From: CAZLNV01 sp964561095
GTDB taxonomy: Bacteria > Bacillota_I > Bacilli_A > RF39 > UBA660
Reading direction: 5' to 3'
Length of the DNA stretch: 24,314 nucleotides
Assembly: GCA_964561095.1 (NCBI GenBank)
Contig: CAZLNV010000013.1
Location: forward strand, 1 to 24,314
Part shown: piece after piece, positions 1 through 7,183 of the stretch
Layout: every line of letters begins with the position of its first letter
Position numbering within the stretch: position 1 is the stretch's first letter
Notes under the pieces: generated by a model
What the model was told of the DNA's origin: nothing
Seen by the model: the letters and a program-made list of their open reading frames with translations, nothing else
Database searches by the model: none
Program-made: the position numbers and the translations under genes

Positions 1-66
1 CTTCAGGGGGTTTTGGTTGAATACGCCTTCACTCTTAAAATTCGTAAAAGCGGATTCACATAGCAT
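1..66 (-). other. GC-richer left edge with a short open frame running off the window
   Basis: Bases 1-60 are visibly richer in G+C than the rest of the window. On the minus strand, 22 codons stay open from an ATG at 66-64 to the edge, beginning MLCESAFTNFKSEGVF. No ribosome binding site precedes this ATG, and a hairpin (59-77) lies across it. I do not recognise the peptide. It could be the 5' end of a truncated transposase-like or repeated gene, part of a dispersed repeat, or a structured RNA. That the window begins here fits an assembly breaking in repeated sequence, but this is inference. Confidence 0.25.
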
Positions 67-77
67 TAACTGCTATG
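59..77. repeat. 7-bp perfect inverted repeat (hairpin)
   Basis: CATAGCA (59-65) and TGCTATG (71-77) are perfect complements around a 5-base loop. No T-run follows on the plus strand and only an AT-rich stretch lies beyond, so it is a poor intrinsic terminator. It marks the boundary between the GC-richer edge and the AT-rich genome. From 78 to about 190 I see only AT-rich intergenic DNA without a convincing promoter. Confidence 0.5.
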
Positions 78-203
78 CTAATTTAATAATATAATATTCA
101 TAAATTTTTGTCAAATATTTTAATTTGTATTTACATTATTTTTTCCATATATTGGAATAAAATTATTTTTTAAAATAGGTAATACTAATTTTAGGTGATA
201 AAT

Positions 204-584
204 TTGAAAAAAATAGTGTATTCTATATTTATGTTTTTTCTTTCTTTTTTCTTTTTTAATATAAAAACCGTAAATACTATAGACGATATAGCTCTAGTTT
301 ATAATGAAAAAGAAGATGCAGAAAAATATTATACTATTAGTTTTTATGATTTTGATATATATGATTTGGATGAAGCATTTAAAGACTTAGATATTAAAAT
401 ACTTAGTATAAAACCAATTAATTGTGAAAAATTATATTATGTTAATACCTATAAATTGATTGAAGAATATAATAAGAGTTTTAGTGAACTAGGTTTATTA
501 AAAAGTTTTAAAATAGAAAGTATGGTAATTATAAGCACTAAAAATGAATTACTAGAATTAGAAAAAAGAGTAGATATCATTTAA
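204..584 (+). CDS. small exported protein of unknown function
   Basis: Not recognised. The 126-residue product begins with a basic start followed by a very hydrophobic, Phe-rich segment (about residues 5-20), so it is probably a signal peptide or single membrane anchor. The rest is acidic, Tyr-rich and soluble-looking, and ends in a short charged helix. I chose TTG at 204 because AGGTGA (193-198) sits 5 bases before it; the in-frame GTG at 195 lies inside that ribosome binding site and is unlikely to be the start. It is the first gene of a run of small unknown genes on this strand. No terminator is visible between it and the membrane protein downstream. Confidence 0.6.
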   Translation: MKKIVYSIFMFFLSFFFFNIKTVNTIDDIALVYNEKEDAEKYYTISFYDFDIYDLDEAFKDLDIKILSIKPINCEKLYYVNTYKLIEEYNKSFSELGLLKSFKIESMVIISTKNELLELEKRVDII

Positions 585-633
585 CTCTTGAATAAACTTT
601 GCTAATTTTATAAAATATTATTAGGAGAGTATT

Positions 634-996
634 ATGAATTTATGGATTAAAAGTTTAATTTATTTTGGGACAACTTTTATAATTGTTTTTTTAATATATG
701 CATTATTTATCAACAGAAAGAAAAAGGAGTATGTTGAAGGTAAAAAACAATTGGAAATAAATTATTTAGTGAAAAAGTTTGACTTAGATATGAGGATTAC
801 TAAATATAAAAATATTAAGTTAATAGTATCACTATTAAATTCCTTTATAATAGCGTTTACTTTTGCTATCATCGTAAACTTAAAAGTTAATTATGTTTTT
901 AAGCTACTAATTGCTTTTGCTATATTGATGGTGCTTATATATTCCTTATATGAGATAACTGGTAGAATTTTAAAAAGTAAAGAGAAAAAGAAATAA
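634..996 (+). CDS. small membrane protein, three predicted helices
   Basis: Unrecognised 120-residue protein. Hydrophobic segments at about residues 7-25, 62-82 and 87-107 predict three membrane helices, with a basic, Lys-rich segment (about 28-60) between the first and second and a Lys-rich tail. The layout (one helix, charged cytoplasmic loop, two helices) is vaguely like EMC3/TMCO1-type small insertase relatives, but I see no diagnostic motif and do not claim this. The ribosome binding site AGGAG (623-627) is well placed before the ATG. The coding end is embedded in an intrinsic terminator, so this is probably the last gene of its transcript. Confidence 0.65.
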   Translation: MNLWIKSLIYFGTTFIIVFLIYALFINRKKKEYVEGKKQLEINYLVKKFDLDMRITKYKNIKLIVSLLNSFIIAFTFAIIVNLKVNYVFKLLIAFAILMVLIYSLYEITGRILKSKEKKK

Positions 997-1011
997 CTCT
1001 TTATTTTTTTT
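978..1011 (+). terminator. intrinsic terminator overlapping the end of the 634-996 gene
   Basis: TAAAGAG (978-984) pairs with CTCTTTA (997-1003) across a 12-base loop, followed by eight T residues (1004-1011). The left arm is coding and the loop includes the stop codon, so the terminator is partly inside the gene. Confidence 0.7.
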
Positions 1012-1019
1012 AAAAAATA

Positions 1020-1028
1020 TGTTATAAT
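1020..1028 (+). promoter_or_regulatory. extended -10 promoter for the 1054-1791 pair
   Basis: TGTTATAAT is a perfect TGnTATAAT extended -10 with TATAAT at 1023-1028. No good -35 is visible 16-18 bases upstream, where the preceding terminator T-run lies. The predicted start of transcription near 1035 leaves a leader of about 19 bases containing the ribosome binding site GTGAGGG. Confidence 0.6.
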
Positions 1029-1053
1029 ATGCATATTTAAAAAGTGAGGGATT

Positions 1054-1407
1054 ATGGAATATTCGATTGATGAAATGTTTATATCAAAGTATGTCTTTTT
1101 TAATAAGGGAGAAAATAGATTTATTGACTTACCAAAATATGGTTTACAATATAAAATTGTAAAATCATTAAAAGATGATTATTATGAAAACTTTGTAAGT
1201 GGTGGAGCATATAGATACTACAAAAAATACAAAACATTAGAAGAAAAGGAACTAAAGATATTTTGGGGTGAATTATCTTTTATTACTGCTTTTTTGACAC
1301 CTGAAGAAGCTGAAAGCGGAAAAATTTCATATGAGAGATTGGAAGAGATTTATTGTTTAATTAATGGAGTTAAAAGTAAAACACTTTCTTTAAAAGCACA
1401 AAAATAA
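1054..1407 (+). CDS. unknown protein, first of a tandem paralogue pair
   Basis: Unrecognised soluble protein of 117 residues, rich in Tyr, Lys and Glu, without signal peptide or membrane segment. It is clearly related to the next gene: both share an IDE-[MV]-FI start, a LKD..Y..N....G..Y..Y motif in the middle, then TLEE....WG-L, an LT..E...G.IS..RL helix and a final IN. It has its own extended -10 promoter and a good ribosome binding site (GTGAGGG, 5-6 bases before ATG). Its stop codon is followed immediately by the ATG of its paralogue. The function cannot be inferred from the sequence; a small conserved domain with a WG core is all that can be described. Confidence 0.6.
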   Translation: MEYSIDEMFISKYVFFNKGENRFIDLPKYGLQYKIVKSLKDDYYENFVSGGAYRYYKKYKTLEEKELKIFWGELSFITAFLTPEEAESGKISYERLEEIYCLINGVKSKTLSLKAQK

Positions 1408-1791
1408 ATGAAAGAGAATTATAAGATAGATGAAGTTTTTATTACTGTCTTAGGCTATTATAATGAGTTTTATAATGAATTTTTTCCGATTGAGCACTGT
1501 TCTATTAACGAATATAACTACGAATTAGTTATTTTAAAAGATAATGGATATTTTAAAAATATAAACAACGGGGAAAAGTATAAACAATATAGATTTTGTA
1601 CTCTTGAAGAATTAAAAATTAGTCTTGTTTGGGGAATTTTAATACCAATATATCCTTATTTGACTGAAAAAGAAAAAAAACGAGGCATTATTTCTAGAAA
1701 ACGTCTTATGATGATACATATACAGATAAACAATGATAGAAGTTTAAATACTGTTGGAAATGATAATGTATATACTCTTATACCAAGATAA
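1408..1791 (+). CDS. unknown protein, second of the tandem paralogue pair
   Basis: A 127-residue diverged paralogue of the preceding gene. Aligned features are IDEVFI at residues 7-12, LKDNGYFKN in the middle, TLEE, WG, LTEKEK, the G.IS..RL motif and QIN near the end. It then carries an extra tail of about 18 residues that the first copy lacks. The ATG directly abuts the upstream TAA with no spacer, and no Shine-Dalgarno-like sequence is visible in the preceding 15 bases. Translation therefore probably depends on termination-reinitiation by ribosomes finishing the first copy, which would tie the two products in amount. Function unknown. Confidence 0.6.
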   Translation: MKENYKIDEVFITVLGYYNEFYNEFFPIEHCSINEYNYELVILKDNGYFKNINNGEKYKQYRFCTLEELKISLVWGILIPIYPYLTEKEKKRGIISRKRLMMIHIQINNDRSLNTVGNDNVYTLIPR

Positions 1792-1817
1792 AAATTGTAG
1801 AAGAAATTAAGTAAATT

Positions 1818-1826
1818 TGTTATACT
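1818..1826 (+). promoter_or_regulatory. extended -10 promoter, predicted leaderless start
   Basis: TGTTATACT gives an extended -10 with TATACT at 1821-1826. Only six bases separate it from the ATG at 1833, so the usual start of transcription (seven bases after the last -10 base) would fall on the A of the start codon. No ribosome binding site is present in the gap. Confidence 0.5.
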
Positions 1827-1832
1827 AATATT

Positions 1833-2294
1833 ATGAAAAAGATATTAGTGACAAGTTTATTTTTTTTAATGCTAGTCGGATGTTCAAAAATAGGTAATGA
1901 AGAGGCAATGTATTATGAATATTCTAAGACTTTAAAAAATGTTCAAGAGAGTAGTGAATATTTACCATTTAGTATAGATATAGAAATAGAAAAGCTAAGT
2001 GAGAAGGAATATATTTATGTTGTATCTATAGATAACCCAAAAAAAGAATTAAAGAATATTGAGGCTATTGCTACTCACAACTATGAAACAGAAGATGTAT
2101 TCCCATCTAGTGGAATATTTGATCAAAAATTAAATTTAATACCAAATGTAATTGATGAGAATAATAATATAGTTAAAGGTATTTTATTAATAGGATATAT
2201 TGATAGTGAAGAAATAGAAAAAATAAAATTTAAAATTTTAGTTAAAGCAAATAATAAAAATTATTTTTATATTAAAAATTTCGAGTCATTATGA
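1833..2294 (+). CDS. lipoprotein of unknown function
   Basis: The 153-residue product starts MKKILVTSLFFLMLVGCSK, a typical lipoprotein signal peptide with lipobox LVGC (Cys17), so the mature protein should be lipid-anchored on the outer face of the membrane. The remainder is a small beta-rich-looking domain with no motif I recognise. The gene stands alone between two candidate promoters and ends in TGA, one of the examples showing that TGA is a stop here. There is no ribosome binding site upstream, and the -10 element lies so close that the mRNA may be leaderless. Confidence 0.7.
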   Translation: MKKILVTSLFFLMLVGCSKIGNEEAMYYEYSKTLKNVQESSEYLPFSIDIEIEKLSEKEYIYVVSIDNPKKELKNIEAIATHNYETEDVFPSSGIFDQKLNLIPNVIDENNNIVKGILLIGYIDSEEIEKIKFKILVKANNKNYFYIKNFESL

Positions 2295-2323
2295 CATATT
2301 TTTCTTCAGTAAAGTGATAAATT
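2294..2323 (+). promoter_or_regulatory. possible sigma-E-like promoter for cse60
   Basis: ACATATT (2294-2300) resembles the sigma-E -35 (kmATATT), and GATAAATT (2316-2323) matches 6 of 8 positions of the -10 (CATACAHT), with a 15-base spacer. cse60 is sigma-E controlled in Bacillus subtilis, which is why I looked. The match is only moderate. Confidence 0.3.
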
Positions 2324-2342
2324 TTTATTGGAGGAGTTAAAA

Positions 2343-2522
2343 GTGAAAAAAGTAAAAATATTTGATGAACCACATGAAAAAGATTTAGAAAATGACATAA
2401 ATAATTTTATAGCAACACTTGAAGGTGAGATAATAAAAATAGAGTTTAGTACAAGTGTTGCAATTTTTGCTGAAGAGCAAATTTATTGTTTCTCAGCATT
2501 AATAATTTATGAGGATGATTAA
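2343..2522 (+). CDS. cse60: sporulation protein Cse60
   Basis: A 59-residue protein with the recognisable Cse60 features: a start like KKVKIFDEPHEKDLE, a middle segment on functional-looking beta strands, and the signature EEQIYCFSALIIYE near the C terminus. In Bacillus subtilis the roughly 60-residue homologue belongs to the sigma-E (mother-cell) regulon; its molecular role is unknown. I chose GTG at 2343 because GGAGGAG (2330-2336) lies 6 bases upstream and the resulting length fits the family. A TTG at 2328 would put the ribosome binding site inside the gene. The stop codon overlaps the ribosome binding site of the flippase gene downstream, so the two are co-transcribed. Confidence 0.75.
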   Translation: MKKVKIFDEPHEKDLENDINNFIATLEGEIIKIEFSTSVAIFAEEQIYCFSALIIYEDD

Positions 2523-2531
2523 GGAGTATAT

Positions 2532-4169
2532 ATGAAAAAGAATTCTTTTGTAGAAGGTACGATTATCGCTTCAGCCGCAATAATAATAACAAAATTATTA
2601 GGGGCTATTTATGTTATCCCGTTTTATTCAATAATTGGAGAGCAAGGTGGAGCATTATATTCTTATGCATATAATATTTATAGCTTATTTTTAAATATTT
2701 CAGTTGCTGGGCTTCCGGTAGCTATGAGTAAAATAATAAGTGAATATAATACATTGGGACTTTATGAAGCAAAAGAAAGAGCATATAAATTAGGAAGAAA
2801 TTTTATATTGATAGTTTCTTCAATTTGCTTTTTAGTATTGTTTTTCTTTTCAAAAGAATTTGCACTTTTATTAACGGGAGTATTAAGTGAAGGAAATACC
2901 ATTGAAGATATTTCATTTGTTATAAAGTGTGTTTCGTTTTGTTTACTTATAATACCATTTTTATCTGTTTCAAAAGGGTATTTGCAAGGGCATAAATATA
3001 TCGCTCCAACTAGTACAAGTCAAGTAATTGAGCAAGTGGTAAGAATTGCAGTTATTTTGTTAGGTTCTTATATAACTATAAATGTTTTAGGTCAAAGAGT
3101 GAGCATTGGAGTAGGAGTAGCGGTATTAGGTGCTTTTGTAGGAGGACTTGCAGCATATTTATATTTAAGATTCAAAATAAATAAGAATAAAGAATTATTT
3201 AATAAACCTGTGATTGGTGAGAAAGATAATATTAAAAATAAAGATATAATTAAAAAGATTGCAACTTACGCAGTTCCTTTAATAATAATATCAGTGGCTA
3301 CTGACGTATATAGTCTTACTGATTTGACCTTAGTAATTAGAGGGTTATCAAAGTTGGGATTCAGTGGAAGCGATGCTGAAACAATATCCAGTATAATTGC
3401 AACTTGGGGTATCAAAATATGTATGGTAATTAATGCAATTTCAACAGGGCTTGGTGTTAGTTTGATTCCTAACATAGTAAGTAGTTTTGTAAAAGGCAAT
3501 ATAGAAGAGACAAATAGAAAATTTATTCAAGCAATAAATATTATTATAGTAGCCGCACTTCCACTTACTGTTGGTATATCAATTTTAGCAAAACCAATTT
3601 ATACACTATTTTATGGTTATAATGAATTTGGCGTTATTATTTTAAAATTTTTACCTTTTACAGCATTCTTTGCTAGCATTCAAGTAGTTATGAACATGTC
3701 TCTTCAAGGAATGAATAAATTTAAGGTAATTTATCTTAATACAATATTAGGATTTGCAGTAAATGCTATTCTTGATATACCATTGATGTTTTTATTTAAT
3801 AAGTTGGGAATTTATCCATACTATGGTGCTATAAGCGCAACAATTATTGGATTTTTAGTTTCATATGTTGTAATCTTGATATCACTTAGAAAGAGTTTTC
3901 ATTTTAACTACAATAAAGTACTAATTACTATTAAAAAAGTGATTATTCCAACAATATGTATGGCAGTTCCTCTATTATTATTAAATTATATTTTGCCATC
4001 TAATATGACGGGTAGATTGATTCAAATACCAATTGTACTAGCTTATGGTTTAATCGGAGTCACTATATATTTAATTATGACATATAAAAATAAAGTTCTA
4101 GAAGATACTTTTGGTAAGCAATATATTGGTAACATAATATTAAAAGTTAAAAGAATATTTAAAAAGTAA
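2532..4169 (+). CDS. MATE-superfamily polysaccharide flippase, YtgP (MurJ) / SpoVB type
   Basis: A 545-residue integral membrane protein with about 13-14 hydrophobic segments, of the MVF/PST part of the MATE superfamily that exports lipid-linked wall or polysaccharide precursors. Features such as GEQGGALYSYAYNIYSLFLN (about residues 36-55), GLPVAMSK, KGYLQGHKYIAPTSTSQVIE and QVVRI match the B. subtilis YtgP pattern more closely than SpoVB as I recall it. YtgP is the lipid II flippase (MurJ) and SpoVB its sporulation paralogue. The ribosome binding site AAGGAG overlaps the cse60 stop. Co-transcription with a sporulation gene leaves open that this copy serves the spore cortex rather than vegetative wall synthesis. 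The family is secure, the exact substrate is not. Confidence 0.8.
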   Translation: MKKNSFVEGTIIASAAIIITKLLGAIYVIPFYSIIGEQGGALYSYAYNIYSLFLNISVAGLPVAMSKIISEYNTLGLYEAKERAYKLGRNFILIVSSICFLVLFFFSKEFALLLTGVLSEGNTIEDISFVIKCVSFCLLIIPFLSVSKGYLQGHKYIAPTSTSQVIEQVVRIAVILLGSYITINVLGQRVSIGVGVAVLGAFVGGLAAYLYLRFKINKNKELFNKPVIGEKDNIKNKDIIKKIATYAVPLIIISVATDVYSLTDLTLVIRGLSKLGFSGSDAETISSIIATWGIKICMVINAISTGLGVSLIPNIVSSFVKGNIEETNRKFIQAINIIIVAALPLTVGISILAKPIYTLFYGYNEFGVIILKFLPFTAFFASIQVVMNMSLQGMNKFKVIYLNTILGFAVNAILDIPLMFLFNKLGIYPYYGAISATIIGFLVSYVVILISLRKSFHFNYNKVLITIKKVIIPTICMAVPLLLLNYILPSNMTGRLIQIPIVLAYGLIGVTIYLIMTYKNKVLEDTFGKQYIGNIILKVKRIFKK

Positions 4170-4176
4170 AGTGAAT

Positions 4177-4210
4177 GCAAAATTCTTGTAAACTTGTTTT
4201 GCTCTTTTAT
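4177..4210 (+). terminator. weak possible terminator after the flippase gene
   Basis: GCAAAA (4177-4182) pairs with TTTTGC (4197-4202) over a 14-base loop, followed by a T-rich but interrupted TCTTTTAT. The stem is only 6 bp with two G-C pairs, so termination would be inefficient. Confidence 0.3.
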
Positions 4211-4247
4211 GAGTGTTAAAATTTAACTATATAATAAGGAGAATAAG

Positions 4248-5657
4248 ATGAGTAACGAATTTAAAGAAATGATGGAAGAAGTTTACAAATTTTTAAGAGA
4301 TAAAATAGTTACTAGATTGGGAGACAATTTAACTGAAGGTCAAAAGGAAAAATTGTTTTCATTTGACACTGATAATGGAATAATAATTAATAGTTCAAAT
4401 AAAATAATAGAATATGATAGAGAAAGTGACACTATCAATATTTCTGATGGATTTTTAAATACTGAGTATTTGCAAAAAATAAAATTAAAATATAGTGATT
4501 TTAATATTGAAACATTAAAAAGTAAAATTAATGAAGGAAGTCCATATATCATTTTGGAGGAATTAGTTAATTTTAGTGAAGAATTAAAAATTCAAGAAAA
4601 AGATATTATTAAGTCCTTATATATTCAAGAAATATTGAAGATGATACTTCTATATAATATAAAAGAAATGAAAGAGGAAATTGTTATAGAAGGATTTATA
4701 GAATTGATTTCTCATGAAATTGGTGTAACTAATGGTTTTATAGTATCATCTTGCTACAAAAAGCAAGATGAATTAGGAATAGCTATATTGTTAAAAGAAG
4801 AATGGGGTAAAAAGTTTGAAGATAATATTTTGAGTGATAAGTTAGATCAGTTCTTGGATAAAATAGAAAATAAGAAAATAATTAAATTAATAGATGATAT
4901 AACAGATGAAAGAAGAATAATTGAAAGTACTCAGAACTTAGATGAGGTTGTAGATTCAATTAACGAGGTTGTTGAAGAAATTAGTCAAGTAACTATAGTT
5001 GAAGTCGATGGAAAGCAGATGATAAAATATGTTGATGAAAATGAAGAATCATCTATATTTGAAACTGCAGATAATGAAAAATTTATGGAATTGTATCATG
5101 AACTTAAAAAAAGAAAAGGTGAAAATCAAAAGATTACTAGGGAAGAACTAATGGCATCATTAAGAAAATTTGAAGATGGAGTCCCTTTAATTAAAATATA
5201 TGATCCAGAAAAAGAAAAGGTAGAATTAACTTTTTCTGACGAAGAAAATAAATATAAGAAGATGAAAGTAAATACAAGTGATGAGTCTTTTGTAAAAGAA
5301 GCAATTGTGAAAATAGATGAGAATACGGAGCCCGTAATTAAAGAAGAATTAAGTGATACTACAACAATCAAATTATTAAAAGAAAGAATAAAGGAAATAG
5401 TTAATAATAAAGAAATGCCAATAAAAGAAGAAGAATATATAGATATAAAGGAAAAATTTGATAATTCTTCAGATTCTTTAACTATAGAAGAATTAGAAAA
5501 GATGAACGATTATATAAATGATCAAGAAAAGCTTACAAATAAGAAAGTGGTTATCAAAAGTAAAGGTAAAGTAAAAATAATATTATCAATAGTTTCAGTT
5601 TTAATTGTAGTTGCTCTTGGAATTTTAATAGGATGGTTACTATTTAATATAAAATAG
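4248..5657 (+). CDS. large acidic protein with C-terminal membrane anchor, unknown function
   Basis: Unrecognised 469-residue protein. Residues 1-240 look like a mostly helical globular domain. Residues 240-440 are strongly charged, Glu/Lys-rich and probably extended or coiled. A single hydrophobic helix at about 443-466, preceded by a Lys-rich stretch, forms a C-terminal tail anchor with the bulk of the protein in the cytoplasm. There is no signal peptide. The start is supported by AAGGAG (4236-4241) before the ATG. Its architecture is similar to that of the 19197-20114 gene, although I see no clear sequence similarity between them. It lies between the flippase and the serine hydrolase, so an envelope or division-related scaffold role is possible but unproven. 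Confidence 0.6.
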   Translation: MSNEFKEMMEEVYKFLRDKIVTRLGDNLTEGQKEKLFSFDTDNGIIINSSNKIIEYDRESDTINISDGFLNTEYLQKIKLKYSDFNIETLKSKINEGSPYIILEELVNFSEELKIQEKDIIKSLYIQEILKMILLYNIKEMKEEIVIEGFIELISHEIGVTNGFIVSSCYKKQDELGIAILLKEEWGKKFEDNILSDKLDQFLDKIENKKIIKLIDDITDERRIIESTQNLDEVVDSINEVVEEISQVTIVEVDGKQMIKYVDENEESSIFETADNEKFMELYHELKKRKGENQKITREELMASLRKFEDGVPLIKIYDPEKEKVELTFSDEENKYKKMKVNTSDESFVKEAIVKIDENTEPVIKEELSDTTTIKLLKERIKEIVNNKEMPIKEEEYIDIKEKFDNSSDSLTIEELEKMNDYINDQEKLTNKKVVIKSKGKVKIILSIVSVLIVVALGILIGWLLFNIK

Positions 5658-5687
5658 TGTATAATTTTTAATAAGAGGTTTTCTATA

Positions 5688-6683
5688 ATGAAAAAGCAAA
5701 TAAAGATTTTTAAAAAAGTAATACCACTATTAATAATTGTTATAATATTATTATCGAGTCTTATTATATTTAAATGTATATCAAGTTTTTGCTATGATGA
5801 AAAAGAAATTGACGAACAACCAAATCCTATATTGGAGGAAAAAGATTTACAAACAGTTGACCTAGAGTTAAAATATGAAGACTGTATGAATAGTTCAGAT
5901 TTTACTTCAAAGTCTACTGAACAGCAAATATTAGATTTAAAAAATGTATTTCAAAAAGATAGCAAAGCTTTTTCTTTCTGTTATACGGATTTAACAACAG
6001 ATAATAGTTTTTGCGAGAATCCAAACGGTTATTTATTCGCAGCAAGTGTTACTAAAGCTCCTGTTAATATATATATTTATGAACTTGCTAGTGAAGGTGC
6101 AACATCTTTAGATACAAAATTAACTTTTACTTCATCTCATAAGCGTGATGGAACAGGAATTTTAAAAAATAAACCATTAAATACAAAATATACAATAAGA
6201 GAATTAGTTGAATATTCTACAAGATATAGTGATAACTCTGCACATAGTATGCTTGTTTCAAAATACGGAAAAGAAAATATTAAAAAGTTTTGGAATGATT
6301 TAGGATCTAAAACAACCTTTATGGATAATACTTTATTTTCAAAATTAAGCTCACGTGATGGAAATATATACATGAAAGAATTGTACCGTTTCTATTTAGA
6401 AAGTGAGTATGGCGTAGAATTAATGGGTTATTTTAAGAATGTATCATTTAAATTGATAAATGTTGGAAAACTTGAAGTTGCACACAAGTATGGTTGGACA
6501 AATAATTACTTGCATGATTCAGCAATTATATTTGATAAAAGGCCATTTGCTTTAACCATCATGAGTACTAAAGGAGATAGTGATTATAAGACATTCTTTA
6601 CTAATATAAGTAATAAAGTATACGAAATACATAACTCTTACTGGAGTGAAAAAGAAACTTATTGTAAAGGAACATTAAATTAA
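5688..6683 (+). CDS. membrane-anchored serine hydrolase, class A beta-lactamase fold
   Basis: A 331-residue protein with an N-terminal membrane helix (about residues 10-30) and an extracellular domain of the beta-lactamase-like class A family. The catalytic motifs are visible: SVTK (Ser120 to Lys123), SDN (Ser181-Asn183), and HKYGW (266-270) in place of the usual K-T-G. I find no equivalent of the E-x-x-L-N omega-loop motif that carries the general base Glu166 of true class A beta-lactamases. That suggests a peptidoglycan or peptide hydrolase, or a penicillin-binding-type enzyme, rather than a resistance enzyme. The ribosome binding site AAGAGG (5672-5677) and a TATAAT (5660-5665) precede the ATG. 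A strong terminator follows directly, so it is probably transcribed as a single gene or ends an operon with the upstream gene. Confidence 0.7.
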   Translation: MKKQIKIFKKVIPLLIIVIILLSSLIIFKCISSFCYDEKEIDEQPNPILEEKDLQTVDLELKYEDCMNSSDFTSKSTEQQILDLKNVFQKDSKAFSFCYTDLTTDNSFCENPNGYLFAASVTKAPVNIYIYELASEGATSLDTKLTFTSSHKRDGTGILKNKPLNTKYTIRELVEYSTRYSDNSAHSMLVSKYGKENIKKFWNDLGSKTTFMDNTLFSKLSSRDGNIYMKELYRFYLESEYGVELMGYFKNVSFKLINVGKLEVAHKYGWTNNYLHDSAIIFDKRPFALTIMSTKGDSDYKTFFTNISNKVYEIHNSYWSEKETYCKGTLN

Positions 6684-6710
6684 ATAGACTTTTAAATGTC
6701 TATTTTTTTT
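6682..6710 (+). terminator. intrinsic terminator after the serine hydrolase
   Basis: AAATAGAC (6682-6689) pairs with GTCTATTT (6698-6705), loop of 8, with an uninterrupted T-run through 6710. The last T is also the first base of the extended -10 of rplI. Confidence 0.8.
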
Positions 6711-6718
6711 GATATAAT
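6710..6718 (+). promoter_or_regulatory. extended -10 promoter of the rplI-dnaB operon
   Basis: TGATATAAT gives TGn plus a perfect TATAAT (6713-6718), with no recognisable -35 in the terminator stem upstream. Transcription would start near 6725, and AAGAAGGTG (6725-6733) serves as the ribosome binding site for rplI. Confidence 0.6.
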
Positions 6719-6737
6719 CATTTAAAGAAGGTGCATT

Positions 6738-7175
6738 ATGAAAATAATATTTATTAAGGATGTTAAAAAGCAAGGTAAAAAAGATGATATAAAAGAAGTA
6801 AAAGATGGCTTTGGGGAATTTTTAATTAAATCTGGTAATGCAGTTTTGTATACAGATAAAAGTGTGCAAAAGCTAGAAATTGAAAAACAAATTAGAAAAG
6901 ATGAAAATGATAAAATAAAAAAAGATGCTGAAGAATTAAAAAAGAATATAGAAAATATTAGTTTGAAATTTAAAGTAAAAACAGGGCAAAAAGATAAAGT
7001 ATTTGGGAACGTTTCTAGTAAGCAGATAAGTGAAGAATTAAAAAGCAATGGTTTTATAGTAGATAAGAAAAAAATAGAGATAGATTACCCACTAAATATG
7101 CTTGGAAAATACACAGTAAAAGTATTATTGCATAAAGATGTAATAGCAAATATAAAAGTAGAATTAGTTAAGTAG
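6738..7175 (+). CDS. rplI: 50S ribosomal protein L9
   Basis: The 145-residue product matches L9 in length and layout: an N-terminal RNA-binding domain beginning MKIIFIKDVKKQGKK with the D-V-x-x-x-G-x-x-x-D and V-x-D-G-[FY] pattern, a long Lys/Glu-rich connecting helix (about 40-75), and a C-terminal domain containing KVFGNVSSKQI and the closing V-x-L-H-x-[DE]-V motif. It binds 23S rRNA near the L1 stalk base and helps maintain reading frame. It lies 8 bases upstream of dnaB, the usual gene order in Bacilli. In B. subtilis gdpP sits upstream of rplI; that gene is not in this position here. Confidence 0.95.
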   Translation: MKIIFIKDVKKQGKKDDIKEVKDGFGEFLIKSGNAVLYTDKSVQKLEIEKQIRKDENDKIKKDAEELKKNIENISLKFKVKTGQKDKVFGNVSSKQISEELKSNGFIVDKKKIEIDYPLNMLGKYTVKVLLHKDVIANIKVELVK

Positions 7176-7183
7176 GAGGAAGT

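Noticed and set aside
195..197. GTG start codons inside AGGTG(A) ribosome binding sites (195, 12391, 16075, 19103 minus)
   Set aside because: In each case a start codon 5-9 bases downstream of the site (TTG 204, GTG 12400, ATG 16084, ATG 19097 minus) is better supported, so I moved the start. The same artefact affects 20128 but without a good alternative.
2292..2294. TGA recoded as Trp (Mollicutes code)
   Set aside because: TGA is the stop codon of the 1833-2294 and 17406-18053 genes, and Trp is TGG in all recognised proteins.
4230..4235. TATAAT as promoter for the 4248 gene
   Set aside because: A start of transcription near 4242 would remove the AAGGAG ribosome binding site, so either the true promoter is further upstream or the gene is read from the flippase transcript.
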